Part shown: positions 42,373 through 48,659 of the stretch, in pieces
How the letters are laid out: each line of letters opens with the position of its first letter
Numbering within the stretch: position 1 is the first letter of the stretch
Virus record (IMG/VR): IMGVR_UViG_3300017605_000995
Coordinates: 1-57,637 of that record
DNA from: a virus
DNA length: 57,637 nucleotides
Strand: one strand, 5' to 3'
Program-made: the position numbers and the translations under genes
Notes under the pieces: model-generated
What the model was told of the DNA's origin: nothing
What the model saw: the letters and a program-made list of their open reading frames with translations, nothing else
Database searches by the model: none

Positions 42373-42402
42373 GGTCCTGGAGTCTAACACGACTCCAGGA
42401 CC
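42373..42402 (-). promoter_or_regulatory. Promoter and perfect 12-bp inverted repeat at the coiled-coil gene start
   Basis: GGTCCTGGAGTC (42373-42384) and GACTCCAGGACC (42391-42402) flank a 6-base loop. On the minus strand the TAGACT box (42386-42381) lies in the loop/right arm, and the ATG begins one base after the repeat. A bound repressor would cover -10 box and start at once. Confidence 0.65.
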
Positions 42403-42418
42403 GAGGTCGGGGAATTCT

Positions 42419-42625
42419 TCAGTCTCCGTTCACCATCTGGAGGAATTCGCTCCTCGACACGGTCCGGGCCCCGACGGCGGGGTTGCGGCTTGGCTTCGAC
42501 CCGTTCGTGTTGACGAACGTGATCTCGCGGGACGTGACCCCCTTGATGAGGCGGTAGCCGAACTTGGCTCCCACCTTGAGGTCGGAATTGGTGATGCGAA
42601 CGCGGGTAGCAGTTGAGGTTGTCAT
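42419..42625 (-). CDS. Small basic protein, first gene of the leftward early unit
   Basis: 68 aa, basic (MTTSTATRVRITNSDLKVGA; RTVSRSEFLQMVNGD end). The ATG at 42625 lies 10 bases after a TACTCT box. It looks like a small DNA-binding protein, with beta strands followed by a helix, but I cannot name a family. It diverges from the plus-strand gene at 42708. Confidence 0.6.
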   Translation of the reverse strand: MTTSTATRVRITNSDLKVGAKFGYRLIKGVTSREITFVNTNGSKPSRNPAVGARTVSRSEFLQMVNGD

Positions 42626-42635
42626 AGGTGCCAGA

Positions 42636-42701
42636 AGAGTAGCATCGATTTGGGAGCGAGGCGAAGATTTCTCGTCCTCTTTTCTCCGGGTGGGATATCA
42701 T
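42636..42701. promoter_or_regulatory. Divergent promoter region
   Basis: Two boxes: minus TACTCT (42641-42636), 10 bases before ATG 42625, and plus TATCAT (42696-42701), six bases before ATG 42708. Between them is an A/T-richer stretch with no gene. Both would give leaderless or nearly leaderless mRNAs. Confidence 0.5.
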
Positions 42702-42707
42702 GAAGGC

Positions 42708-42935
42708 ATGAAACCCTCTCTCAAATTCCTCGGCGTCTACCGGATCCAGAACAGCGGCCGATATCCTGCTGGTCTGGATGGGACTGTCATTCGTCTTTGC
42801 ACCCCGAGCGGCCTCCTTCGCGACATCGAGGTGACTGCTGCGCAGTTGCTCCAGATCATCGGGCAATGCCAGCAGATCCTCACCCGGATGGGTCCGCAGT
42901 TGATGCTCGCAGAATGGGAGAAGCCCAATGAGTGA
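42708..42935 (+). CDS. Small hypothetical protein
   Basis: 75 aa from ATG 42708, taken in place of upstream in-frame codons because the TATCAT box and GAAGG lie just before it. A beta-rich start (MKPSLKFLGVYRIQNSGRYP) is followed by a helix (VTAAQLLQIIGQCQQILTRM). Overlaps the next gene by eight bases. Function unknown; it lies next to the candidate origin. Confidence 0.6.
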   Translation: MKPSLKFLGVYRIQNSGRYPAGLDGTVIRLCTPSGLLRDIEVTAAQLLQIIGQCQQILTRMGPQLMLAEWEKPNE

Positions 42936-43179
42936 CCCCAACAAGTCCACCATGGACTCGGCCGTCGTCCGTCAACTCTTCAAAGACCTCGCCGTGCTCC
43001 TGGCCCTGTCCGGCTACCTCGCCGCCGATCGGCCGGAGCCGACACCCGAGGAACTCCGCGCCCTCCGGGCCGCTGCGCGGAACGCGGACATGCTCGAACT
43101 CGGGCAGCTCTTGTTCGAGGCGAAGTCCGACAAGGAGCGCGAGATCCTCCAGGAAGAGATCCGCAAGAGGGGACTGTGA
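42928..43179 (+). CDS. Small helical protein
   Basis: 83 aa, all-helical with an acidic middle (ADRPEPTPEELRALRAAARN) and basic end (EEIRKRGL). Not recognised. It overlaps both neighbours, which points to tight coupling. A role in regulating replication is possible only from its place. Confidence 0.55.
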   Translation: MSDPNKSTMDSAVVRQLFKDLAVLLALSGYLAADRPEPTPEELRALRAAARNADMLELGQLLFEAKSDKEREILQEEIRKRGL

Positions 43180-43328
43180 TCCACCGCGATATCGAGATCC
43201 AAGAAATCCTCGCCGTGCCTGTCCGCAACGGTCAGCTCATCCACTCGGAGAGAATTGTGCTGGACCGACAGGTCATAGTGGTCGTGACGGACACGACAGC
43301 AGACGACGAATTGATGGCCGAGTCCTGA
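43176..43328 (+). CDS. Very small protein running into the iterons
   Basis: 50 aa, GTG start at 43176 (GTGA overlap with the previous gene). The protein is beta-rich and acidic (MIHRDIEIQEILAVPVRNGQ ... DDELMAES). The end of the gene carries the first GAGTCC repeat, so coding and repeat sequence overlap. Function unknown. Confidence 0.5.
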   Translation: MIHRDIEIQEILAVPVRNGQLIHSERIVLDRQVIVVVTDTTADDELMAES

Positions 43329-43453
43329 ATTCGAGTCCTAAAGTCCAGTCCCGAACGGACCGATACAATTCGATCCGTATGCGAACGGACTATCGATGGC
43401 CGAGTCCCAAAATCGAGTCCTGAATTCGAGTCCCAGATTCGAGTCCCAGAAAA
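43320..43453. repeat. 13-bp iterons (about seven copies in two groups), candidate replication origin
   Basis: Units of the form GAGTCCYRRAWTC occur at 43320, 43333, a degenerate 43346 and 43402, 43415, 43428, 43441, exactly 13 bases apart in each group. The 20-mer CGAGTCCTGAATTCGAGTCC occurs twice (43319-43338 and 43414-43433). The groups are separated by about 45 bases that hold two GAACGGAC copies (43353, 43383). Regular 13-base spacing with AT-rich centres is typical of iterons bound by initiator proteins. Primase-helicase genes lie to the left. Confidence 0.7.
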
Positions 43454-43655
43454 CAGTCACGATTTGCGGGAGGGAGCGCGGGCCCGGGCTCGCGCCGGCC
43501 GGAGCGCGGCCGGCCTGACAAACTGTCACTGCCAAAATGGCAGTCTCAAAATGAGACACTGCCAAAAAGACAGCCACCTGACAGAATGACAGGTGTCTCG
43601 GACTGAGACGATCCGGCGTGCCAACCGGCCGGTAGGCATGCGAGGAAATTCTCCC
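43329..43655. other. Gene-free control region (about 330 bp)
   Basis: Between the 50-residue gene and the cassette end. It contains the iterons (to 43453), a G+C-rich stretch with GGGCCC and CGCGCCGGCC-type repeats (43480-43515), and the palindrome array. I see no protein-coding frame with a good start. Confidence 0.6.
43516..43609. promoter_or_regulatory. Array of short palindromes, candidate operators
   Basis: At least five dyads with 3-9-base centres: TGACA-AAC-TGTCA (43516-43528), ACTGCCA-AAA-TGGCAGT (43528-43544), GTCTCA-AAA-TGAGAC (43543-43557), CACCTG ... CAGGTG (43575-43595), GTCTC-GGACT-GAGAC (43595-43609), plus a degenerate CTGCCAAAAAGACAG. The CTGCCA/TGGCAG dyad recurs at 48797-48811 beyond the cassette. 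They lie downstream of the iterons and before the end of the minus-strand cassette. Confidence 0.7.
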
Positions 43656-43952
43656 CTACCACCCTGGTAGCAACCGGCCAGGGAAGGGCCCGACGTTCGC
43701 GCGGAACGGCAAAGGCCGTTCGTCGGCATCCGGCGCAATCTGGCCCGACGGCGGATAGGCTAGAGCGTGATACTCGCGCCGGGCCCTACAGCGCTTCCGC
43801 CATGCGTTCCGGATTTCAGGGGACCACCGGTCGCTATCGTGCCGATCGGGCCCGGTTTCGCAACCGAACGCGGACCGTAGCGCCGCGTTGAAAGCATCAT
43901 CGGCCGCGCAGAATTCAAGGAAGGCGCTTTCTAGCGCCGAATTCGTGTTCAT
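43656..43952 (-). CDS. Cassette gene 22 (last), hypothetical
   Basis: 98 aa, last gene of the leftward cassette. The N-terminal half is helical and acidic (LESAFLEFCAADDAFNAAL), with Arg-rich part RKRCRARREYHALAYPP. Overlaps the preceding gene by four bases. It ends inside a small hairpin (CTACC-ACCCT-GGTAG at 43656-43670). Not recognised. Confidence 0.55.
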   Translation of the reverse strand: MNTNSALESAFLEFCAADDAFNAALRSAFGCETGPDRHDSDRWSPEIRNAWRKRCRARREYHALAYPPSGQIAPDADERPLPFRANVGPFPGRLLPGW

Positions 43953-44350
43953 TGGGTGAAACCCTCGCGCCGACGTTCGCGGCCGTAGCGCGCAACGCGG
44001 GACAGGTAGCGAACGAAAGGGCCCGGATCATCCGTGCCGAAAACAATTTCCGTTCCGCTTCCGCCCCATGATCCGGACCAACGGCCATCGCCGAAATGGT
44101 AGCGGCTAGTGCGCGGTTCACGGTAGAACGTTACCGTATGGTCTCCGCGGCGGAACGTATGGTGCAACACGTTCCGCCCTACCGGATGCACAACGGCCGT
44201 TGTGTGCGAATAGATCCAACCGGCCCGCACAACACGCCAACCGTAGGGGACTAATTCGGCGTCTGGGTGTCTACCCTGTCCGCACGTATTCGGATTCTGG
44301 ATTCCAAGGGAAAGCGCTTTCTGTTGCGCATACGTCAGTGTTTGGTCCAT
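43949..44350 (-). CDS. Cassette gene 21, hypothetical
   Basis: 133 aa, rich in His, Tyr and Arg (VVRAGWIYSHTTAVVHPVGR; GDHTVTFYREPRTSRYHFGD). A beta-rich domain, perhaps RNA- or ligand-binding. Start ATG 44350 lies inside the last codons of the 42-residue membrane protein gene (16-bp overlap). Unknown family. Confidence 0.55.
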   Translation of the reverse strand: MDQTLTYAQQKALSLGIQNPNTCGQGRHPDAELVPYGWRVVRAGWIYSHTTAVVHPVGRNVLHHTFRRGDHTVTFYREPRTSRYHFGDGRWSGSWGGSGTEIVFGTDDPGPFVRYLSRVARYGRERRREGFTQ

Positions 44351-44463
44351 AGGTTTCTAGCGAGACAGTAGAGAAGGAAGGTTACCGCCGCAACGATAAT
44401 GCGCCATGCGGCTACGTTAGGATTGAAGGGCCCGCGCGGGCCCGAACTATGGTGGCGTCTCAT
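44335..44463 (-). CDS. Cassette gene 20, small membrane protein
   Basis: 42 aa from ATG 44463 with one hydrophobic helix (residues 20-36: WRIIVAAVTFLLYCLARN). It starts inside the preceding gene's end (ATGA). Too short for the usual annotation cutoff, but its start, overlap and helix are consistent. Confidence 0.55.
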   Translation of the reverse strand: MRRHHSSGPRGPFNPNVAAWRIIVAAVTFLLYCLARNLWTKH

Positions 44464-44873
44464 TCCTTTGGCCACCATACAAAAGCGGGCCGGGGATCCG
44501 GACCGTGCGGTAACCGTTCCCGGTGCTTTCCGGACACCATGAAAACGGTAGCGCCATTCTCTTCGGTGAAGTATCCGCCAACGTGTTGTCCGCGGAATCG
44601 CGTGCATGCTGGCACGGAAAAGAAACTGTCCGCGTAGCCGGTTGCGTAGCACGTTAGCCGCAATCCGGTATCTACGCTGGCCCATTGTCCGCAACCAACG
44701 GCCCCCGGTTCGTAATGCTCGCGACCGGGATAGGGGAACCATTCGAGCCGGACAAGTGGGCAGTTTTCTACCTTTGCGTAGGGCCCTAAGCAATCGAACG
44801 GGCCCCCCGGGCGCCAACCGACGGCGCCGTTAGAGAATGAGAAGCGCTCGCGCGCAATGAATTTCTGGCCCAT
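44460..44873 (-). CDS. Cassette gene 19, hypothetical
   Basis: 137 aa from ATG 44873 (MGQKFIARERFSFSNGAVGW). AGGATATCCTA precedes the start, which overlaps the previous stop (TAATG). The protein is rich in Gly, Pro and aromatic residues, with several Cys (FDCLGPYAKVENCPLVRLEW; GCGQWASVDTGLRLTCYATG). It looks like a compact domain with disulphides or metal sites. Unknown. Confidence 0.55.
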   Translation of the reverse strand: MGQKFIARERFSFSNGAVGWRPGGPFDCLGPYAKVENCPLVRLEWFPYPGREHYEPGAVGCGQWASVDTGLRLTCYATGYADSFFSVPACTRFRGQHVGGYFTEENGATVFMVSGKHRERLPHGPDPRPAFVWWPKE

Positions 44874-45100
44874 TAGGATATCCTCCGTGCGGTTCCCCAT
44901 TGTTGCCGTTCCCCGTAGGCTATCGCGTCCCGCATCGTGCGAAACGGATCCGACGTCACAAGCCCGAGAGCCGGAGTAAGGTAGCGGCCGTCGGCCGTCC
45001 AGTAGAGACGGAAACCCTTTTCTTCCGCAAGCCCGGTAACGTTGCGGACCACAAGATAGCAAAGCGCGCTTGTGCCGTCGCTCCAGTGCATCGTTTTCAT
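44873..45100 (-). CDS. Cassette gene 18, hypothetical
   Basis: 75 aa. Alternating strands and helix (GTSALCYLVVRNVTGLAEEK; DPFRTMRDAIAYGERQQWGT) suggest a small alpha/beta domain. The start overlaps the previous stop (ATGA) and its own stop overlaps the next start (TAATG). Confidence 0.55.
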   Translation of the reverse strand: MKTMHWSDGTSALCYLVVRNVTGLAEEKGFRLYWTADGRYLTPALGLVTSDPFRTMRDAIAYGERQQWGTARRIS

Positions 45101-45273
45101 GGTGCCTTTTCCTTTTTGAATCCGCGGGCCCGTAGCTTTCGCACGTAGCGCGCTAGCCTTTCAGGTCGACAGACCGCAACGGCTATTGTGTGGTCGGGAC
45201 ATTGGGCCCGCAGAATCCAGCGGGCCCAAACGTAGCGGCTAGATGATAGCCGCGCTACGCTGTAGTATTTCAT
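45097..45273 (-). CDS. Cassette gene 17, small basic protein
   Basis: 58 aa from ATG 45273, with GAGG 12-9 bases upstream. Strongly basic end (RPERLARYVRKLRARGFKKE), perhaps nucleic-acid binding. Overlaps the next gene by four bases. Confidence 0.5.
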   Translation of the reverse strand: MKYYSVARLSSSRYVWARWILRAQCPDHTIAVAVCRPERLARYVRKLRARGFKKEKAP

Positions 45274-45419
45274 CGTTGGTGCCTCATGTATCGGCCGCAG
45301 TGTAGCGGGATCCAAACAACGGTAGCATACTGGCGCACAACGGCGCCGCAACACGCGCAACGGTAGACGTCGATTGCGCCGATACCGCGCGGTTGCCTGT
45401 ATTCCGGACGCGGTTTCAT
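45270..45419 (-). CDS. Cassette gene 16, small Cys-containing protein
   Basis: 49 aa from ATG 45419, which lies in the repeated junction sequence (see the 45413-45571 repeat). CACCGAV and a final HCGRY give Cys/His residues suited to a zinc ribbon. Unknown. Confidence 0.5.
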   Translation of the reverse strand: MKPRPEYRQPRGIGAIDVYRCACCGAVVRQYATVVWIPLHCGRYMRHQR

Positions 45420-45571
45420 TGGGTCACCGTTCGTGCGCCATCGTTTTCCGCTTGTTCGGCATGCGCGGCGCAGAGCGCTTCCGTAACGAAGGGGCCCGGG
45501 AATTCGCCCCAATGGGCCCAGTAGCTAGCCGGTTCCTCGCATTGTGCGCAGAGTTTCATTGGGTCACCGTT
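45413..45571. repeat. Duplicate 19-bp gene-junction sequence
   Basis: GTTTCATTGGGTCACCGTT is identical at 45413-45431 and 45553-45571. It covers a stop/start overlap in both cases (ACGGTGACCCAATGA on the minus strand; proteins end TVTQ). A shorter relative (GGTGACCCGATGA) is at 48070-48082. Confidence 0.8.
45416..45559 (-). CDS. Cassette gene 15, zinc-ribbon-like small protein
   Basis: 47 aa from ATG 45559 (MKLCAQCEEPASYWAHWGEF). CAQC plus a later CAAH give a four-ligand site (CxxC...CxxH), as in small zinc ribbons. It begins and ends in the duplicated junction sequence. Not reported in usual length-limited calls. Confidence 0.55.
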   Translation of the reverse strand: MKLCAQCEEPASYWAHWGEFPGPFVTEALCAAHAEQAENDGARTVTQ

Positions 45572-45819
45572 TCTTCCCAAATCACAAGACGGGTTCGCTT
45601 GTCCGTGATACGCAACACGGTCGACAGACCATCGGCCGAACCGATTGCGTCTACGGTGAACACGGAAACCGCTTCACCCTTGATTCGCGCGAGGATTTCG
45701 ACAGACAGGCTACCGGAACGGCCGCGCGGGCCGGTTCCTTTCCAGAATGGTTCCGGGCCGTTGTCGCTTTCGGATTTCGAAACCTTGACCCAAGACGGAC
45801 GGACGAATCGCATGCCCAT
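45556..45819 (-). CDS. Cassette gene 14, hypothetical
   Basis: 87 aa from ATG 45819 (MGMRFVRPSWVKVSKSESDN). GGGGAA lies upstream. The protein is mostly beta (SLSVEILARIKGEAVSVFTV; STVLRITDKRTRLVIWEETV). Unknown function. It ends TVTQ in the duplicated junction. Confidence 0.5.
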   Translation of the reverse strand: MGMRFVRPSWVKVSKSESDNGPEPFWKGTGPRGRSGSLSVEILARIKGEAVSVFTVDAIGSADGLSTVLRITDKRTRLVIWEETVTQ

Positions 45820-45820
45820 A

Positions 45821-46078
45821 CTAGTTTCCCCTGTAGACGGTAACGAACGGTTTGAAGCATCCATCTAAGTAGGTTAGACGGAACGAACGGCCGCGATGCT
45901 CGAATGGTCGATACCATTCGGTTAGCGCGGGCCCTTCGAATACGTAGCGATGCACGACAGGCCCAAGGGACGAACGTCCGCGGCGCCCGAATTCCGGCGG
46001 AATGACAATGTAGCCTTTCCGCGCGAGCGCTTTCAGCGTGCGCCGATCGGTAACGACAGACCAACCGTTGCCGATCAT
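45821..46078 (-). CDS. Cassette gene 13, hypothetical
   Basis: 85 aa from ATG 46078 (MIGNGWSVVTDRRTLKALAR), overlapping the previous stop (ATGA). Predicted alpha/beta, basic. A Gly/Arg/Ser loop (FGRRGRSSLG) and a terminal RGN. Unknown. Confidence 0.5.
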   Translation of the reverse strand: MIGNGWSVVTDRRTLKALARKGYIVIPPEFGRRGRSSLGPVVHRYVFEGPALTEWYRPFEHRGRSFRLTYLDGCFKPFVTVYRGN

Positions 46079-46329
46079 TCGCAACCATCCTGCGCATCGG
46101 CTAGCGCTTCCGCTTCCGTTTCGAAGGGGCCGATAGGCTCGCTATCGGGAAGGCAACCGGGCATGCACGACCACCAATACCAACCAACGGCTAGCGGTTC
46201 ATCGTCCGTGCCGAAAGCGGCCCGTTCGGAATTCTCGTGCGCATCATCGTCCCCTAGATAGAACGTCTCGACGTCGGGAAGGGAATACGGGTCGGATTCG
46301 CGGGCCGGATTTGAATAGGCTTGCGTCAT
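46075..46329 (-). CDS. Cassette gene 12, acidic hypothetical
   Basis: 84 aa from ATG 46329 (MTQAYSNPARESDPYSLPDV). Strongly acidic (FYLGDDDAHENSERAAFGTD; ETEAEALADAQDGCE), so could mimic DNA or bind metal. Unknown. Overlaps at both ends by four bases. Confidence 0.5.
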   Translation of the reverse strand: MTQAYSNPARESDPYSLPDVETFYLGDDDAHENSERAAFGTDDEPLAVGWYWWSCMPGCLPDSEPIGPFETEAEALADAQDGCE

Positions 46330-46619
46330 GGTTTCACCAATTCGAATACGGGGACAGGTTCCGCCGTCATCAAAACGGATTCTTGCGCGAACGATTCGGC
46401 TAGTTGCTTTGCGCAACGTGCTACGGCGTCCGTCTCTAGTCCTGTCTTGTTTGGTAAGATGGTTTCGAAAACCAACGTAGCTTCGCGTTGGCCTTTCCAG
46501 AATCCTGTCGCGTCGAATGCCGAGAACGCATCGAAATACAAGGATACGATTTCGACCGCGCGACCGTAGTCGTGCGGGGACCCTAAGTAGAGCCGGAACC
46601 GAATGTATGGCGGGATCAT
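46326..46619 (-). CDS. Cassette gene 11, hypothetical
   Basis: 97 aa (MIPPYIRFRLYLGSPHDYGR), alpha/beta. Seven of its eight Glu codons are GAA, unlike the GAG-rich phage core. Ends FELVKP. Unknown. Confidence 0.5.
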   Translation of the reverse strand: MIPPYIRFRLYLGSPHDYGRAVEIVSLYFDAFSAFDATGFWKGQREATLVFETILPNKTGLETDAVARCAKQLAESFAQESVLMTAEPVPVFELVKP

Positions 46620-46620
46620 G

Positions 46621-47055
46621 TTAGAAACCCCTCGAAAGGTAGGAAAGGTCGAAAGCGATTTGGTCCGGCGCGAACGTTCCGGTAGCTACGGCTAGCTCCG
46701 CCTGTCCGTAGATTTCTGCGCGCAGGATCGGGCCGAACCGGCGCCGGAGACGGTTGGGAAGGCGCCCGACGAATTCCGCGCATGCGTCCCGTTCCCCTTG
46801 CAACGTGAAATCCGAACCGCTTTCGGCGTGTTGGATATCGTGCAACGCCCGGAAAGCGTAGTTAGCCGCGGGCCCGCTGTAGATTGTCCGATCGGATCCA
46901 CCGGACCATATGGCCATACGGCCCGTGCGGAGACAGGCGGAATACGCTGCGCGCATGCTCGCGACCGAATCCGGGCCGGTTGCCAGCGGAAGCGGGATTA
47001 CTCCGCGGCGGAGTAATTCGTTGCCGATCCAGTTTTCAAGCGCGCGAATGTTCAT
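46621..47055 (-). CDS. Cassette gene 10, largest of the cassette
   Basis: 144 aa from ATG 47055 (MNIRALENWIGNELLRRGVI). Helical, with HDIQHAESGSDFTLQGERDA in the middle, where two His and several acidic residues could coordinate a metal. Related in look to small phage proteins with a HDxxH motif. Unknown function; no closer match by eye. Confidence 0.5.
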   Translation of the reverse strand: MNIRALENWIGNELLRRGVIPLPLATGPDSVASMRAAYSACLRTGRMAIWSGGSDRTIYSGPAANYAFRALHDIQHAESGSDFTLQGERDACAEFVGRLPNRLRRRFGPILRAEIYGQAELAVATGTFAPDQIAFDLSYLSRGF

Positions 47056-47231
47056 CGGGTCCGCGTTCCTGCGCCGGGAAGGTAGCCGCAACGCACGAAC
47101 GCGCAGCATTCCAGCGTGCCGAACAGACGCAACGCAAGGGCCCGCGCGGCCCGCATGGTTGAACGGTAGGCAACGTGTCGCCATGTTCCGACGGAATTGC
47201 AATAGCGGATTTCGACGGTTCGAGTGTTCAC
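47052..47231 (-). CDS. Cassette gene 9, hypothetical
   Basis: 59 aa, GTG start at 47231, four bases after the preceding stop. Basic and Cys-containing (NSVGTWRHVAYRSTMRAARA; LECCAFVRCGYL). Overlaps the next gene by four bases. Unknown. Confidence 0.45.
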   Translation of the reverse strand: MNTRTVEIRYCNSVGTWRHVAYRSTMRAARALALRLFGTLECCAFVRCGYLPGAGTRTR

Positions 47232-47235
47232 GGGA

Positions 47236-47403
47236 CTACCGAACCGGCATCGGGTAGGTCTGTTGGACGAACAGGCGGATAGCCGCGTTGCGGGCCCGTT
47301 GAGTCTGTTCGAACGTGCGGACCCAGGATCCGCGCAGGATGCGCAGGAGACGGGCCCGGGCCCTACGGACATGCGTCCGTTTCATTTGAGCGATGATGCC
47401 CAT
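47236..47403 (-). CDS. Cassette gene 8, Arg-rich small protein
   Basis: 55 aa from ATG 47403 (MGIIAQMKRTHVRRARARLL). Strongly basic and helical, so nucleic-acid binding is likely. Start overlaps the previous stop (TAATG). Confidence 0.5.
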   Translation of the reverse strand: MGIIAQMKRTHVRRARARLLRILRGSWVRTFEQTQRARNAAIRLFVQQTYPMPVR

Positions 47404-47567
47404 TAGGCTACACCCAGTATCGAGGACGCAACGGACGGACGGACACCGCAACGGCGAAGTAGATCGTCCGACGGCATTTCACCGGCCAGCACCATACGCA
47501 TGGCCTGCATGGTGAATCGGTCACGCGGAAGGCGGCGCAGGATCGACAGAAGGGTTTCGAGGTTCAT
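47403..47567 (-). CDS. Cassette gene 7, small helical protein
   Basis: 54 aa from ATG 47567 (MNLETLLSILRRLPRDRFTM). The segment GEMPSDDLLRRCGVRPSVAS resembles a helix-turn-helix hairpin. A small DNA-binding regulator is possible. TAA overlaps the next ATG. Confidence 0.5.
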   Translation of the reverse strand: MNLETLLSILRRLPRDRFTMQAMRMVLAGEMPSDDLLRRCGVRPSVASSILGVA

Positions 47568-47571
47568 AGGA

Positions 47572-47697
47572 CTAGTGTGCCAGTGCGGAGACGACGGCCA
47601 GCGAAAGGGCCAATGCGAACACGGTAGCGAGAAAGGACAGACTCAGAAGGCGCGAGGCGGACATGCGAGATACTTCGGACGTTTCTAGGGAAAACAT
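47572..47697 (-). CDS. Cassette gene 6, small membrane protein
   Basis: 41 aa from ATG 47697 with one hydrophobic helix (residues 14-38: RLLSLSFLATVFALALSLAV). Four bases to the next gene. No known family. Confidence 0.5.
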   Translation of the reverse strand: MFSLETSEVSRMSASRLLSLSFLATVFALALSLAVVSALAH

Positions 47698-47720
47698 TAG
47701 CGGAAGTATCGATTTCTTGT

Positions 47721-47915
47721 CTAGGATCGGGACAAGGGCGGAATCGGACCGCCGTCATCGTAGGACAGGATAGCGCGCAAAGGCGCTAGGATGCTCCGGG
47801 CCGGTTCGATTTCGTCCGATGCTCCGCCGTCCAAGGGACGCGGTAATTCGGCCAGAATCCGCTCTACGGCGGTTTCTATGGCCAACCGGACACGGACAGG
47901 GAGTTTCCTTTTCAT
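47721..47915 (-). CDS. Cassette gene 5, small protein
   Basis: 64 aa from ATG 47915 (MKRKLPVRVRLAIETAVERI). Helical N-terminal half, Pro-rich end (YDDGGPIPPLSRS). Overlaps the previous stop (ATGA). Unknown. Confidence 0.5.
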   Translation of the reverse strand: MKRKLPVRVRLAIETAVERILAELPRPLDGGASDEIEPARSILAPLRAILSYDDGGPIPPLSRS

Positions 47916-48073
47916 CGGCCTTCCCGCAGGATCGTCCGACCATCGGAGACGTAGACGTCGGTTGCTTTGGGGTTGCGAAAGCGCGCTTGTGCCAGAAGGG
48001 CCCACAAAGGCCGATCGGTCCGAAGGGTTTGCCAGTATTGGCCATTGACGAACACGAAAACAGAGCGGATCAT
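47912..48073 (-). CDS. Cassette gene 4, small protein
   Basis: 53 aa from ATG 48073 (MIRSVFVFVNGQYWQTLRTD). Beta-alpha pattern. The start lies in the shorter relative of the junction repeat. Unknown. Confidence 0.5.
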   Translation of the reverse strand: MIRSVFVFVNGQYWQTLRTDRPLWALLAQARFRNPKATDVYVSDGRTILREGR

Positions 48074-48168
48074 CGGGTCACCATGAGGAAAGCGAACGCG
48101 ATACCGGCAAACGTAGCCGACATGGCGCACGCGAGAAGGCGGGACAGGGACGGGAAGCGGGTTACCAT
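48070..48168 (-). CDS. Cassette gene 3, 32-residue membrane peptide
   Basis: 32 aa from ATG 48168, with a single hydrophobic helix (LLACAMSATFAGIAFAFLMV). Starts seven bases inside the end of the preceding gene and ends MVTR in GGTGACCCGATGA. Confidence is limited by length. Confidence 0.42.
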   Translation of the reverse strand: MVTRFPSLSRLLACAMSATFAGIAFAFLMVTR

Positions 48169-48443
48169 TGGTTCACCTTGCGTGCCGCGCGCTTCGCTTG
48201 CACGTTCGGGCAGTAGGACGAATTTACTTCGCACGGAAGGGTTTCCTCCGTTGCAAGGTTTCGTGCTGCGTTGTGCCACCAAAAGCGAGCGTCAAGGGCC
48301 GCGGAAAGCGCATTTTCCCGGGCCATAAATCCTTCCGCCGCAAGGAAGGTTGAGCGGGCCGCTTCATACGTAGCGAGATTCTCGCGCAGCACCTTACGCA
48401 GCGTGCGAAGCCGGTTCGGGTTTGTGATGGTTCGGCCTTGCAT
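48162..48443 (-). CDS. Cassette gene 2, helical protein
   Basis: 93 aa (MQGRTITNPNRLRTLRKVLR), basic and helical with a central FWWHNAARNLATEE segment and Cys-bearing end. Could bind nucleic acid. Six bases separate it from the first cassette gene. Confidence 0.55.
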   Translation of the reverse strand: MQGRTITNPNRLRTLRKVLRENLATYEAARSTFLAAEGFMARENALSAALDARFWWHNAARNLATEETLPCEVNSSYCPNVQAKRAARKVNQW

Positions 48444-48449
48444 TGGATT

Positions 48450-48659
48450 TCAGCGGGACAGGATGGCGGAGACGCGGGCCGAGATTTGGCCCTTGATTTC
48501 GCGCAACGCGAACGCGCACGTAGCGGCGCTACTGCCGAATTGCGCGAGGAATTGCCGGGCCAGCAATTCATAGTGGAATACCACGGCCGGATCGGTGAAC
48601 ACGGATGCAAGGATTTGCACCCTGCGCAGGAAGCGGAGACGCGGTTGACGGGACGCCAT
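48450..48659 (-). CDS. Cassette gene 1 (promoter-proximal), helical protein
   Basis: 69 aa from ATG 48659 (MASRQPRLRFLRRVQILASV). Helical, basic N-terminus. An upstream in-frame Met at 48740 would extend it by 27 residues through the operator region and is less likely. It leads the leftward cassette, with the promoter expected in 48660-48760. Confidence 0.5.
   Translation of the reverse strand: MASRQPRLRFLRRVQILASVFTDPAVVFHYELLARQFLAQFGSSAATCAFALREIKGQISARVSAILSR

Noticed and set aside
43413-43445. tRNA T-arm-like ATTCGAGTCCC sequences
   Set aside because: They are part of the 13-base iterons; no acceptor stem, anticodon or D-arm can be built around them.
43320-43453. CRISPR-like array
   Set aside because: Units are 13 bases and directly joined; there are no unique spacers and no cas genes.
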